Of a stretch of DNA of 64,000 nt, positions 31,769 to 42,614 are shown one piece after another; the first letter of the stretch is position 1, and each line of letters begins with the position of its first letter. This DNA is from Pseudopyrenochaeta lycopersici (lineage: Eukaryota > Ascomycota > Dothideomycetes > Pleosporales > Pseudopyrenochaetaceae). The stretch is taken from NCBI GenBank assembly GCA_003313425.1, contig NHZP01000019.1, positions 1,045,782-1,109,781 of the forward strand, given 5' to 3'. Under the pieces are notes generated by a model. The model was not told where the DNA came from. It did no database searches and worked only from the letters and a program-made list of their open reading frames with translations. The translations under genes were made by a program, and so were the position numbers.

Positions 31769-32505
31769 AATTTACAACGGTGTTTCTGCTCAAACTCTTG
31801 ATGCGATGCCGTATGGACAGTGTTTAATGATTGATTATTCACAGCAATGTTGGGCATTGTCTAATTGGCGCTCAGGCTTTAGCGCTGAAGGCCACCCCGC
31901 AGGCTAACCGAGGATTACTAATCCCTAATGCCATTTCTATAGTCGTTCAAAAATGGCAGTGGAGATAATTCTTCTGGTAAAAGAAGCAGCATTTAGGAAG
32001 AGGACTGAATCCGGCAAAGAACATGGCTGAAGAATAAAAATACTTGAGAATGAATCTATTAGTAGTTGGTTTGTTACAACTATATCATAAGCTACGTAGC
32101 TAAGTACAGTGGTGAGACTCTGACTCGGGTGGACGCCCTTTTACAGAGGAATCTTGCGGGTTTGTACAAGCGTAGCAACCGATGGTTTCATCATTTTGCG
32201 CGCCACATTCGGTAATACTGCTGCTTATTGCCTGGGTGCGTGAGGTTGTGAGATATCAAGAAGCAGCAAAGAACAGGCCATAAACCTGCACATCTAACAT
32301 CGTTGCTGTCAATACCGAGAAAAGTATAATTTGTGTGCTATGCAGGATAACGGAGCGATGGGAAATTGGTTATACGCTAATTCAAGCCAAATTACAAGAT
32401 TGCCAGCTCGGTTGACATTATCTTAGCACCATTGTGCACTGGTTCATAATCAATCATGTGTTTCTGGTTAAAGTGTTCGAGTATCCACTGTACTGAGTTA
32501 AGTCC
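31769..32505. other. Intergenic region
   Basis: 737 bp holding the dehydrogenase promoter and the 3' flank of the DUF3632 gene. Nothing else is seen. Confidence 0.4.
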
Positions 32506-33354
32506 TCACGACGGCGCATGATCACCATTGCGCATGGCAGCAACCGCCACTGTCGCAGCATCTTTAACAACACCCAGCTCCACCTTCAACTGATCCAAAC
32601 GCGCTTCCCACAAAGACCATCGCTCTAAGGTCATAATTTCATCGGATGGTGCTTTCCAAAGATCTCTCGAGGGTGCACTCGACGAGGTGGAGATGTGCTG
32701 TTTCAATGCCCAACTTTTTTCGCCTTTCTCCGCTCCCGGTCGGAACCGCTGACCACAGATTACAAGCCACTCTTTCGCGGCTGGAACCTCAATATCAAGC
32801 AGTGCATCACTACTCTCCAGAGCATCGGCAACGACTTCGTAACCCCAGTCAATTGGGAAACCTCCGACGCGTGCCGTGGCCAGCCTCGCCTCAATCTCTG
32901 CTTTTCTAACGTGTTTGTGTCGTATCAGGTCGCGTTCGGGGCCCCCAGCCGTTCTGGCATCTTTTCTCCAGCTGCCTGATTGATACGAATCGGACCACAG
33001 ATAACCGAATCCTGGGAGAGCTGTCCAGAGCTTCTCGTATGGCCGGTCGCATTCCTTGAGGGCTGTGAAGTCCGGCTCTGGGAGGTCTTCAATCTCTTGT
33101 AATAGTAGTATCAATGGGTCTATATACTCCGATGGTAGTTCTACCAGGGCATCCATTAAGAAACACCAGAGGCGGACAATGTCTTCCCTGGGGTTGCTTG
33201 CAGTTGCGATTGGGTGCGTGATCGCTCGAGCAGCTTCAGTTGCAGAGCTCTTTTGATGCAAGAAGTCTTTCAATGCGTGTGCCTCTTCAGGATGGCATCC
33301 ATCTTGAATTTCGCCATCCGGTGCGAGCTTGGAAGCGAACCATTCGTCGGACAT
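32506..33354 (-). CDS. DUF3632-type fungal protein of unknown function
   Basis: Single exon, 282 aa from the ATG at 33354. The frame is open 56 codons further upstream, but that part is Cys-rich and unlike the family, so the internal start (MSDEWFASKLAP) is preferred. An all-helical sequence with LWCFLMDALVELPSE and LILLLQEIEDLPEPDF fits, as I recall it, the fungus-specific DUF3632 family, whose members often sit in variable gene sets. No catalytic motif, signal peptide or membrane segment. The function is unknown. Confidence 0.65.
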   Translation of the reverse strand: MSDEWFASKLAPDGEIQDGCHPEEAHALKDFLHQKSSATEAARAITHPIATASNPREDIVRLWCFLMDALVELPSEYIDPLILLLQEIEDLPEPDFTALKECDRPYEKLWTALPGFGYLWSDSYQSGSWRKDARTAGGPERDLIRHKHVRKAEIEARLATARVGGFPIDWGYEVVADALESSDALLDIEVPAAKEWLVICGQRFRPGAEKGEKSWALKQHISTSSSAPSRDLWKAPSDEIMTLERWSLWEARLDQLKVELGVVKDAATVAVAAMRNGDHAPS

Positions 33355-34435
33355 GACTTTTTGAAATAGTATGAACTGTATGCAGGAACAGAAGGAAATA
33401 CCACTAGATTTATGTGATGTTTCAGGTATGTATTGCATAGGGACTTGCTGAAAACTTGTGTGGGTTGTGTGGTCGCAGTCTTCTGAACACCGCGGTCTAT
33501 TCTTTGCAGCGACCGATATCACGCCAAGTAACTGCGCCTCCTTGACGTCACGAGGCGAACTAGGTCTAGGCGCCTTAGGCGGTAGCGGTACGTGAAAGTC
33601 GAACTATTGTTACACAACGGCAGTACTTATTAAGCTTGGGGCCAACAGCGTACTGAATACCGAGCCGCTCGTAGAGTTGAGCTTATTTGTTGACTCAGAA
33701 AGGGCGCAGACTCCGAGACTAATCGAAACTGCTAGAGAGGCGAAGCCTCTTCCTAGCAGTGATGATCTACAAAACAAATCCCAGTAGCAGAGACTAGGTG
33801 CCCGGATGCTGTGGAGCGAAGCGAGAGCTGTTTTGGTATGGGGCGGCTATGATGGTATCTCACAGTGGAGGAAGCTTGGCATCCCGAGGCACTCCAATCG
33901 GGGCAGGTTCATCATTCGTTCCCAACTACGGTAACACGCACGGTCAGCACTGCCTCCAATTCTTCGATCAACCCAACTTCTAACTCATGATCAACAGGGC
34001 CTCCAATTTGGGATCGTACTGCCCCGTCTGAAGGAGCCGCTGTGCATGCTTGGATCATCATCAACTACTAAATACTGTGAAACCATTTGCAGATCCTGTG
34101 AAAATTATCCATGTGATTCTAAAATCATTCAAACTTCAAGCACACACCTACAGCTAACCTGTGTTGCCCTCCGTTCTCTCTTTTCAAGAATGTCTCTCAT
34201 GCGGTTCATAAGCCCCGAGAGGCGCATGCAACATCCAGCATCTTTATAAAGGATAGAACAAATCATTGACTTCTCAATCATTACGCAACCGCCACAAGTC
34301 ACCAAATATTCCATAGCGAACCGGCTGCTCAAACCCTTCGCCTTTATATATGAAAATTAATCTATCACTCGTCTGGATCTGAGATCCGTCTCTACCTCCG
34401 TCAACCTCCACGTTGTTGCGACGAAAACAGCAATA
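33355..34435. other. Intergenic region with a short perfect hairpin
   Basis: No gene. A compact inverted repeat at 33728-33760 has arms ACTGCTAG/CTAGCAGT and inner arms GAGGC/GCCTC round a GAA loop. A TATA-like TTTATATA lies at 34343-34350, about 93 bp before the ribonuclease start codon. Confidence 0.55.
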
Positions 34436-35141
34436 ATGAGGTTCACAGCCTCAGCGTCTCTGCTCGTCCTCCTCTGTGTAGCATGCGGCCTGCCAGCCGA
34501 GCTTGAAGTTCGAGCTCCTTCGAATGCACCTATAGATGTAATACATCCTGTTCAGAGAACACATCGTATCACGCCGCTTATCATCCATAACCCAGTTACT
34601 TAATGGCCCGGATTCATCGGAATCGTTTAAATGCGGCGACAAGACCTACACTGGACACGAAATCTATCTTGCTGCGCAACGAGGAACGAACCTCTACCTC
34701 GTCAGCGAGACCCGTGGTAGTAAGTTCTGATCATTGTGCCATTCTCCTCTCTGGTCCTCTCTCATTCTCTTTGCATATTAGAATTCTTCCTTTTATCTTT
34801 ATATTACCTTTCCGCTTCTGCTTTTCTTTTCGACGGGCTACCGCATCTTGCTAATGCCTAAACTAGGAAACAAATACCCACATCCCTTCCCTAACGACGA
34901 CTCCAAAGGCAATAAGCTCTCATTCCCAAAAGAGTGTCCTGCTAATGACAGCTGCTATGAGTTTCCACTCATGAATGGAAGTCCATATGATGGCGGCAAG
35001 AATAATGTTAAGCAGGGTGACGAGAGAGTTGTATATTACTATGAGGATGGGGAGATCAGCTATCAAGGAAATCCGCAGGTTTACTTCTGTGGAATTATGA
35101 CGCATAAGGGAGCACCTACTGGTGGATTTGGCATGTGTTAA
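34436..35141 (+). CDS. Secreted ribonuclease of the T1/F1 (microbial guanyl-specific) family
   Basis: Three exons (34436-34537, 34596-34719, 34867-35141) give 166 aa; the introns are 58 and 147 bp. The N-terminus MRFTASASLLVLLCVACGLP is a signal peptide. The mature part carries the five RNase T1 active-site residues in order and context: Tyr79 and His81 (YPH), Glu107 (YEFP), Arg129 (DERVV) and His155 (MTHKGA), with Cys near both ends as in the fold's outer disulfide. Family members cut RNA after G. In plant-associated fungi this fold also recurs in secreted effector-like proteins that have lost catalysis; here the residues are kept, so activity is predicted. Exon borders were set by the frame. 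A TATA box lies upstream. Confidence 0.85.
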
Positions 35142-36055
35142 CGTGGGTGGTTCCTGTTTGTCCAAGAGGTTACAACGATGTTACCAGAACAGTGTTCTAC
35201 TATCACTGGGCACTATAGCTTTCAAGAGAGGAATAAGCGCTTTTTGCAAGCAAAGACAGAATAATTAATTGTCTCTTCCGTTATCTCTCTGGGACTTTTA
35301 TGCTTTTTTTCCTTGGAGATACTATACAGAAATAATCCATCACCTTTATATACAATAAGAACTAAGATGCAATAGGTCACTTCTTGGAAAAGATTTATAT
35401 TAATACTCGAATAGAAATTTTTAGGACAGTAAAGGCTGAACTTGCAAGCTTAGAGTCCTATATAAGCTTCCGCAGTACTAGGTTCTAGACTACTTACTAT
35501 AGAATAGAGATTAAAGAAAAAAACGTGCTAGAGATAATGAAAAGATAGTATGAGAGCAGCTAAATGCCTGCCCACCAGCTTTTCCAGTTTGTAAGAAGAG
35601 TTAACTTCGGTACTTAAAGCAATAGTCTTATCACTGTAGAGGAATATAGGGATTTTAGTAGCAGGTATTTAGGCGATCAGTTTTATGAAACTACTATTCT
35701 GTAAAAGGCTCTACTAGTTACAGAACTCTATAACCTTACTTAGTAAGCTCTGTCGAGTAGAGTACTGTGCGTAATATTTAGTACGTAATAGTAGCCTAAA
35801 TACTGATACTTCTAGCCTTTTCCTACTGTAATGGTACTACTATAACATAGAGTCCCTAAAACATAACTGCATTTTACTTCCTATACTTTCTAAACATTTT
35901 GATATAGAACTTTATAACTTTTATCCAAGTCTTGAGCCTATATCAAGCCTTTGTAGCGACAGTAACAATGACATCTCCAAGCCATCTGTATAATGTAATA
36001 ATTAAAAGCTTGTTTAACAAAGCGAGTGCCTTTTAAGTTTGCTACAATATAGTAT
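35142..36055. other. AT-rich intergenic region, possibly a decayed repeat
   Basis: No gene. From about 35,280 the sequence becomes AT-rich with frequent TA steps and few open codons. This resembles a mild form of the RIP pattern in the last 12 kb. I could not identify an element. Confidence 0.45.
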
Positions 36056-37708
36056 TCAACATAGCAGAATGTCTAAGCAAAGTTCCTGCTGGACGTCCCT
36101 CCAGTCAACTACAGCTGTGCCAGGTGCTTCGCCATTTTTAGTTTTCTCATTATCTTGCCGCTGCCATACCTCACATATGATCTGTCTTGCCGTGCGCCTG
36201 TTCTGCACACCAAGGCTAGATGAGTGTTGTAGCCACCTCTCTACTATGGCCCTCTGGTAATTTGTGAAAGCCTCTACGCTAGCTGTTAAGACAGGCCAGA
36301 TAGACAAATTCCCCCCTTCTAGGTCGAGCAATGCGCTAACATCGAACAAGACATCATCGACTTGGGACTTAATCTCGATCGGTGCTGCACGAAAGATAAC
36401 TCGACGTATATATACGATAGCTGCGTTGCGGAATATCCTCTGATGTAAATGTTGCAAGCATACTAACTGCTGTGCAGACGACAGCTTTGAGAATTTTGTT
36501 AGATCACAATCGGATTCGTGATCTCTATCCTGAGCGGACAGTTGGGCAATGAGGTCTGTGGCCTTGCGATACGTCACTAGGTTATTTTGGTCTCGTTCCA
36601 GTGCCTCGTGCAGCCGGCGTGTGGCAGCAATAGCGCGAATGGTTCCCGAAGACGCACCGATTGTAAACGCGAAATTGTCAAGACTAGAGACAGAATCAAG
36701 AAGAGACTCAGAAATAGGAGAATCTTCGACGAAGCCATATCTGCTTGTACAACAGAGCTCATCGCATAAAGCAAGACTCTGTGCTATTACCCACATGTCA
36801 GACGACTCCAGCCAGGATTGCTGCTCAAGCGCCCGCTCCAAGACAATAAAAGCGCCAGCAAAGTGTTTACGCCATTGGTGGTGGGTTTCTTGAGCATAGC
36901 TTCCCTATGTGGAAATGTTAGTCAAAGAATTGAGATGATATCTTTGATCATGCACCTCTATGTTGATGAGCGTTAGGAGGGCAGCGACAGCTGCGCAAGC
37001 ATCTGAGTTGGGGTTGTCAAGACCCTCTCGTAACCTTGCTAGTGCCAAACCGTAGTGTTTCAGACCACTCATGTACAGTTCGCGATTTTGTCCCATCCGA
37101 TCGCTACTTAATGCAGCTAGATTGAATGCAGCCTGAGAAAGCAGGCCATGATATAGACTCCGAGCCAGCGACGATGAAGCTTGAACGGCTATCGAGGGGT
37201 ATGTGGATCGCCATGGGTTGTTCATTGTGCGAATAGGTACCATAAGATACGCGACATGATTGACGTAGTGGTCGAAGAGAGAAGCATCCCGTGCGTCCTG
37301 ATGGCTGAAGTTGGTGATGGCGCGTACGAGCCTAGGACGGTAGTCGAGACTGAGTGATCGCTTCAAGCGAGACGGTGTGCGTGCAAAGTAACTGAAGGGG
37401 TTTGATTTGCATTTGCCAATGTGTAAATTGCACTGACACGCCGTGTCATCTGCAATCAGATGGATCAACTCATGGTCATTTAGGATCTGCTCATCGGGCC
37501 AGGTCTGGGCTGGGTCCAGGCTCCGGCGTGAATGTGTTGGGTAACCTCCAGTAAGCATATTGACCCACACAAGACGGATATCGTACCCTTCGCATGATAT
37601 ACCGCGAATGCGACAAGTTAAACAAGCCGGTCGACTGCCATCGCATGTAACATGACGGTGGCGGCAGGTCCAACAGGAGCCGAATGTACGTCTGGTACGT
37701 TTCGCCAT
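36056..37708 (-). CDS. Zn(II)2Cys6 transcription factor
   Basis: Two exons on the minus strand (36956-37708, 36056-36904) joined across a 51-bp intron give 533 aa. Residues 12-39 form the fungal binuclear zinc cluster with exact CX2CX6CX6CX2CX6C spacing (C12, C15, C22, C29, C32, C39). The remainder is helical, with the pattern of the fungal-specific regulatory domain often called Fungal_trans_2. These are nuclear regulators that bind CGG triplets. The gene is divergent from the histidinol-dehydrogenase-like gene, with 510 bp between starts. That region holds a CGG-N4-CCG palindrome, so it may control its neighbour and itself. Confidence 0.9.
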
Positions 37709-38218
37709 GACGAATTTTCTAAGGGTCGTTCAGGTAGACCTCAGCCAGAGATGGTGATACAAAAGTTGGGTGTGAGGCCCTTGTGCTAAGGTGGTGGAAA
37801 AGGTTGCAGTTCGCTTTTCAGTACTTTGCCAGGAGCTAGGATCTGATTGGAAGGATACTGCAAGCTAAATCATTAGCGCTCAACCTTAGGGAAGGCCACG
37901 ACGAATGGCCAGTAATCACCCCAATAAGTTTGCCACAATGCACCGATTTTCACCGCGATAGCCTTCGGCTGGCCGAACCCTTATCGGCCTAGTAAATCTT
38001 TTTGTCAGAGCACGTTTAGGGAAGTTCACGACGAAGAATCATAGTGCTAATCATTCAACAAACAAACTTGTTGTAGCCGTCATATACGTATTTGGTATCC
38101 CACAACGAAGGGGTGGCTATATAGGTATGCCGCTACTAACAATAACATGCCTTCGTCCAGTGTAATACGTTACAACTTTTCCTTCTCCCTCCAATAACCA
38201 CAACTATCGACCGCAACA
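37709..38218. promoter_or_regulatory. Divergent promoter with repeated and palindromic motifs
   Basis: Between the regulator and the dehydrogenase. It contains a 14-bp perfect palindrome-like site TTCGGCTGGCCGAA (37964-37977), i.e. CGG-N4-CCG. It also has a 20-bp direct repeat, 18/20 identical, at 37886-37905 and 38016-38035 (core TTAGGGAAG..CACGACGAA). An imperfect inverted pair (AATCATTAGCGCT near 37870 and AGTGCTAATCATT near 38043) encloses the block. A TATATA box is at 38118-38123, about 100 bp before the dehydrogenase start. Confidence 0.6.
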
Positions 38219-39641
38219 ATGCCCGCAAGACAGCTTAAAACAGCAACGCTTGCGACCGTCTTTAAGACTTCCGAACAAGTTTCGCTGCTCGTGAAAGAAG
38301 TCATTGAAGACATTCGTACGAAGGGAGACAGAGCGGTCCGATCCTACTCCGAAAAGTTCGATGCATGGGCCCCAGAGACATTTCAGTTGTCAATGACTCA
38401 GATTCAAGAATGTATATCGAAGATACCAGTGCAGACACTGGAAGATATTAAAGAAGCTCAGCGGAACGTTCGCGCCTTCGCTGAAGCGCAACGAGCAAGT
38501 ATAAAAGATTTTGAACTCGAGATACAACCGGGCGTGTTCTTGGGCCAGAGGAATAACCCCTTAGAAATTGCTGGCGCGTATGTGCCTACACCAGTGTTGC
38601 CTCCTCCTATGAAATCTTTCGCTAATCGTGCACTACAGCTACCTCCCAGGGGGACGTTATCCCCTCCTCGCATCAGCACACATGACAATCCTCACAGCTA
38701 AAGTTGCAGGCGTAAAAAACATAATCGCCTGCACTCCTCCTATAGCCGGCGCACTTCCGCATGCAACAATCGCGGCCGCACATCTTGCTGGCGCGGATCG
38801 TATCTTCATCCTCGGAGGTACACAAGCTATTGCCGCAATGGCATTAGGCACTGAAACGATTCCTAAGGTAGACTTCATTGCTGGACCAGGAAATGCGTTT
38901 GTCGCGGAAGCAAAGCGTCAATTGTTTGGTGAAGTGGGCATCGACTTGCTTGCAGGTCCTACAGAAATCCTGATTGTGGCTGACAATTCTGCCAATGCGC
39001 TCACGGTCGCAACAGATCTCTTAAGTCAAGCTGAGCATGGCCCAGACTCGCCGGCCATCCTCATTACGACAAGTGAGACATTGGGTCTCAAGACTATGGA
39101 GTACGTTGATGAATTGCTGAAGGATCTACCTACAAAAGACCTGGCGAGTAGGTCATGGAGTGACTGGGGCGAAGTCATCGTGGTCGAGTCGCTTAACGAA
39201 GCATACAAGCTTGCTGATGAGTATGCCAGCGAGCATGTGCAGGTTATGACTCGTGAGCCGCGGGAAGCCCTTGCGAGTATGAATAACTACGGCGCGTTGT
39301 TCCTCGGCGAAAAGACATGCGTTTCATTTGGAGACAAGGTAAGTCTTGCCATGAAGCACTCCGCACTAAGAGACTAATATCTAAAGTGTATCGGCACTAA
39401 TCACGTTCTGCCAACACGCAAAGGAGGAAAATACACTGGAGGTCTTTGGGTTGGCAAGTACTTGAAGACTCAAACATATCAGGAAGTCGTCAGTGAGAAG
39501 GCGAGTGGAGAGCTTGGTCGACTTTGCGGTAGATGTTCTCGGGCTGAAAATTTTGAAGGACATGCACGATCAGGAGACCTGCGAGCATATAACTACCTTA
39601 GTGATTCACACCAGTGGATTGCCAACGTCCTAAATAACTAG
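38219..39641 (+). CDS. Histidinol-dehydrogenase-family NAD-dependent enzyme
   Basis: Predicted exons 38219-38595, 38639-39338 and 39387-39641 give 443 aa, a normal length for the family. Conserved: [14 protein letters not shown], the [14 protein letters not shown] nucleotide-binding segment, [21 protein letters not shown] (zinc Gln and His), YASEHVQV (catalytic Glu-His), the [13 protein letters not shown] loop and HARSGDLR. Fungi normally make histidine with the fused His4 protein. This separate enzyme looks like the bacterial-style branch that also includes sulfopropanediol dehydrogenases (HpsN), so its substrate may not be histidinol, and horizontal origin is possible. Intron 1 is uncertain: only a weak GTTGCC donor giving a 43-bp intron keeps the frame, and it inserts about six residues before PGGRYP. 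Confidence 0.8.
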
Positions 39642-40083
39642 GGAGCTCAGCTGGATAAAGACAAGCTAACAAAGCTTAGTCTACGTTTGGTGTTTGTTTA
39701 TATTGTTAAAAACTCATATATTTGTTTTTTAATTCATTGATCCTTAAACCTTTTCATTCATGTAACACTACTCAGTTTGGCTAACATGGCAGACAACTAA
39801 CGCATCGCGGATATGTTGTTCTACAGTAGTGAAGTAGTATTTAGTAAGCGAATAACCAATATTGTATGAGTATTTACAGCAGTACAGAGCTAGGTATTAT
39901 GATATTTTAAATAAGCCTTAGTTATAAAGTCTCTAGAAATTAGTTTATACTTCAGCTATTGTTATAGCTACTTAAAGTATATATTTACAGAACATATAAT
40001 ACTTATACTACTTAGGAAGTTAAAAGCACTAAAGAGATAAGAGATTAATACTAAGATAGTAAGAGAGTGCTCCTAAAATAGTA
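39642..40083. other. AT-rich intergenic region
   Basis: Contains the 3' end of the dehydrogenase gene and then increasingly AT-rich DNA up to the MITE. No gene is seen. Confidence 0.4.
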
Positions 40084-40558
40084 CAGTCACATGAAAAAAG
40101 TTTCTTCCGCTAAGCGATTTTACACTAAAATTACTACTTTTCACACTAAAATTACTCGCTATCTACATATTTAATCCTTTTAAAAGTAAGAATATATATA
40201 AAACTTTACTAAAACTTTAGTTTAGTTAAGAGTAAAACTAAAAATAAAATTCTGTTATTATATAATATATCTTTAAAGATAAGAGAAATTAATTTTCCTT
40301 AAATTTGTATGTAAAAAGCGACTTTTTCTACTTTTTTTCTACCCTTTTTTATAAATAACTATACATACTATACTTATAAGTATATATTCTAATATTTATA
40401 ATTTTAAATAAAATAATAGGATATTATCTATTTTACTTTTTAGTTTTAATATATTTTATTTAAAGATTAAGAAGTTAGGGTTATCTTATAATTAATAACT
40501 TTTTGGTGTAGTTTAGTGGGGAAAACACTTAGCGGAAGAAACTTTATTCATGTGACTG
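40084..40558. mobile_element. 475-bp MITE of Tc1/mariner type
   Basis: Terminal inverted repeats of about 36 bp start CAGTCACATGAA at 40084 and end TTCATGTGACTG at 40558. They match with only a few differences over the stretch that includes AAAGTTTCTTCCGCTAAG. TA dinucleotides flank both ends (40082-40083 and 40559-40560), the target duplication of Tc1/mariner elements. The inside is very AT-rich and has no reading frame, so it is non-autonomous or decayed. Confidence 0.85.
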
Positions 40559-41578
40559 TACGAACAGTTAGAAATTATAACATTAAAGTTAATCTTAATT
40601 AGCTCCACGAGTTTATAATAAAGATATATGTATTATTATTATTATAGAGAGTCTTATGAACTCTTAATATTAAACATTTAGAATTATATAAAATTTATAA
40701 GATATATATGTTCAATATTTATTGAATCCTATAGGAGCTAATACTGCAGTTTCTAGGATACTAGGCTCTTAAAATTCTAGCTCGTGCGTTAAATTATAGG
40801 CTACCAGTAAGACCTTAAGTATCTGATCTCCTTGTTCTCTAGGCTTTAACAGGATACTAGATTGCGCTATAATACAATAACTTGTTAACTACCTTATCTG
40901 CTATACGAACTCATGAATCCAATCAATCGATTCAACTACCTCCTACAATGCTACCAGACCATAAAAGTAGTCTGAAAATCCTAGGATATTCCGTAAAGAG
41001 CTTAATTTGACGCTAATGTAGTGACGAGTAATCATCTCTAAAGCTGAAGCTGGTGGTCGTGGTACACCTCTCCCTGTTGGCGACAGGTAGGGCCAACTTG
41101 GCAACCGAAATCTTTGATCCTGCACCGTATCTTGCACGAATGACCCTCCATAAGATGTTTGACTCATTGAGTCAGATAGAATCTTAACACTGTCTGGTTC
41201 TTCGCCGTGAATAGTTCAGCGTTGAAAATTTTGCTCTTTTAGAGGTTAAGGCCATTGTATCTAAGAAGCCAAACGTATCGAGTGCGGCAAGAATTGCGAT
41301 CGTGAGCTTTGCTTCGAGAGCTTCGGCGACAAGTTTTCGAAGACAAGTACCTTGCTGATTGTTTCCTCAAATCAAGTATTTTTATAGATGCTATATTGAA
41401 ATTAGTTAATGGAGGTCAGTGAGGGATCTGTATTGGCCTGGTTTTTCAAAAATCTAAATCTGCGAAGTTTCTCAATTCACCACTTGTGCCCATTTCCCTA
41501 CGCTCTTCTATCTATATATCTCTGAACGCTCATATCTGACAATATTCAATCGTCATCTTCATCCAGATGTATGGCTCG
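40559..41578. other. Intergenic region downstream of the polygalacturonase gene
   Basis: AT-rich for the first 350 bp, then ordinary composition. Short frames only; nothing recognised. Confidence 0.4.
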
Positions 41579-42614
41579 TTAACAGGAGATCCCGCTAGGC
41601 TGATTCACACATGTGGTCGCCTTTTTACCCCCAGTCACCTTCACATTCGACCACGACCAGTTTGTGCAGCTTCCTACACCACACTCGACGAGAATCTGGG
41701 TTGCGCCACTGTCCACATACCCGGTAACATCTCTCAGTTGGAAGTTCTTAATAGTCACACCGTTCGTCGGCTTGTGTTTGGTACCGCCGTACGACTGGTC
41801 GACCACAATCCCATAAGTGTCACCACCTTTGGTGGTGATGTTATGATAGAAGATATCCGATACGCTCGCCACAGCCCCCGAAACTGTCTTGATTCGCACG
41901 GACTGTTGCTGCTTCTCCATAACTGTGTTTTCAAAGGTGACATTTCTCACGACGGCGCCGTCAGCCACAGAGCCAATTGAGAGTCCATGGCCTCCATGGC
42001 AATAGCCATTGGTCCAGTGTATATTCGTTCCTGAGTTGACGTTCATGCAATCGTCTTGGTTCCAAACTTTATTCCCAGAGAACCAAATCTGATCTGAAGC
42101 ATTGATGTTGAAAGCATCTGTGTTGTGGCCCCCTTGTGTGTCACCAGCCAAATCGTCAACCACGTTGTTTCGAACCGTCAATCTTGTGACACGATTGAGA
42201 CTGAAAGAATTCTTGGGCGCTTTTTTTATCGTGATGCCCTCTAAAACCGAGTCAACCAGGTCATTTGCCTTGAAGAATTTGGGTTTGATCTTGCCACCTC
42301 CTCCGCCGAGGCCATCCCACCTAAAAGTTTGTATGTTAACAATTTCTCCTTTCTCCATTTACAGAAGGAGATGTTCCTCATGCAGGCATGTCAATAAACG
42401 TGGAACCACATAAATTTAACATTACTTCAGTCTGGTCTATTGAAAGACCTAAAGGTACTTACCAAAGAGCGCCTTGACCATCTAGCACCGAGCCAGGGTC
42501 ACCTCTGACAGTAATTCTCCAGATTTGTTAGCTTTTTATGAAACGCGTAAGTTAGAATGGGTGCTTGTGACGACTATACTTACTTGTTCCCACTCACGGA
42601 GAAAAGGGAGCCCA

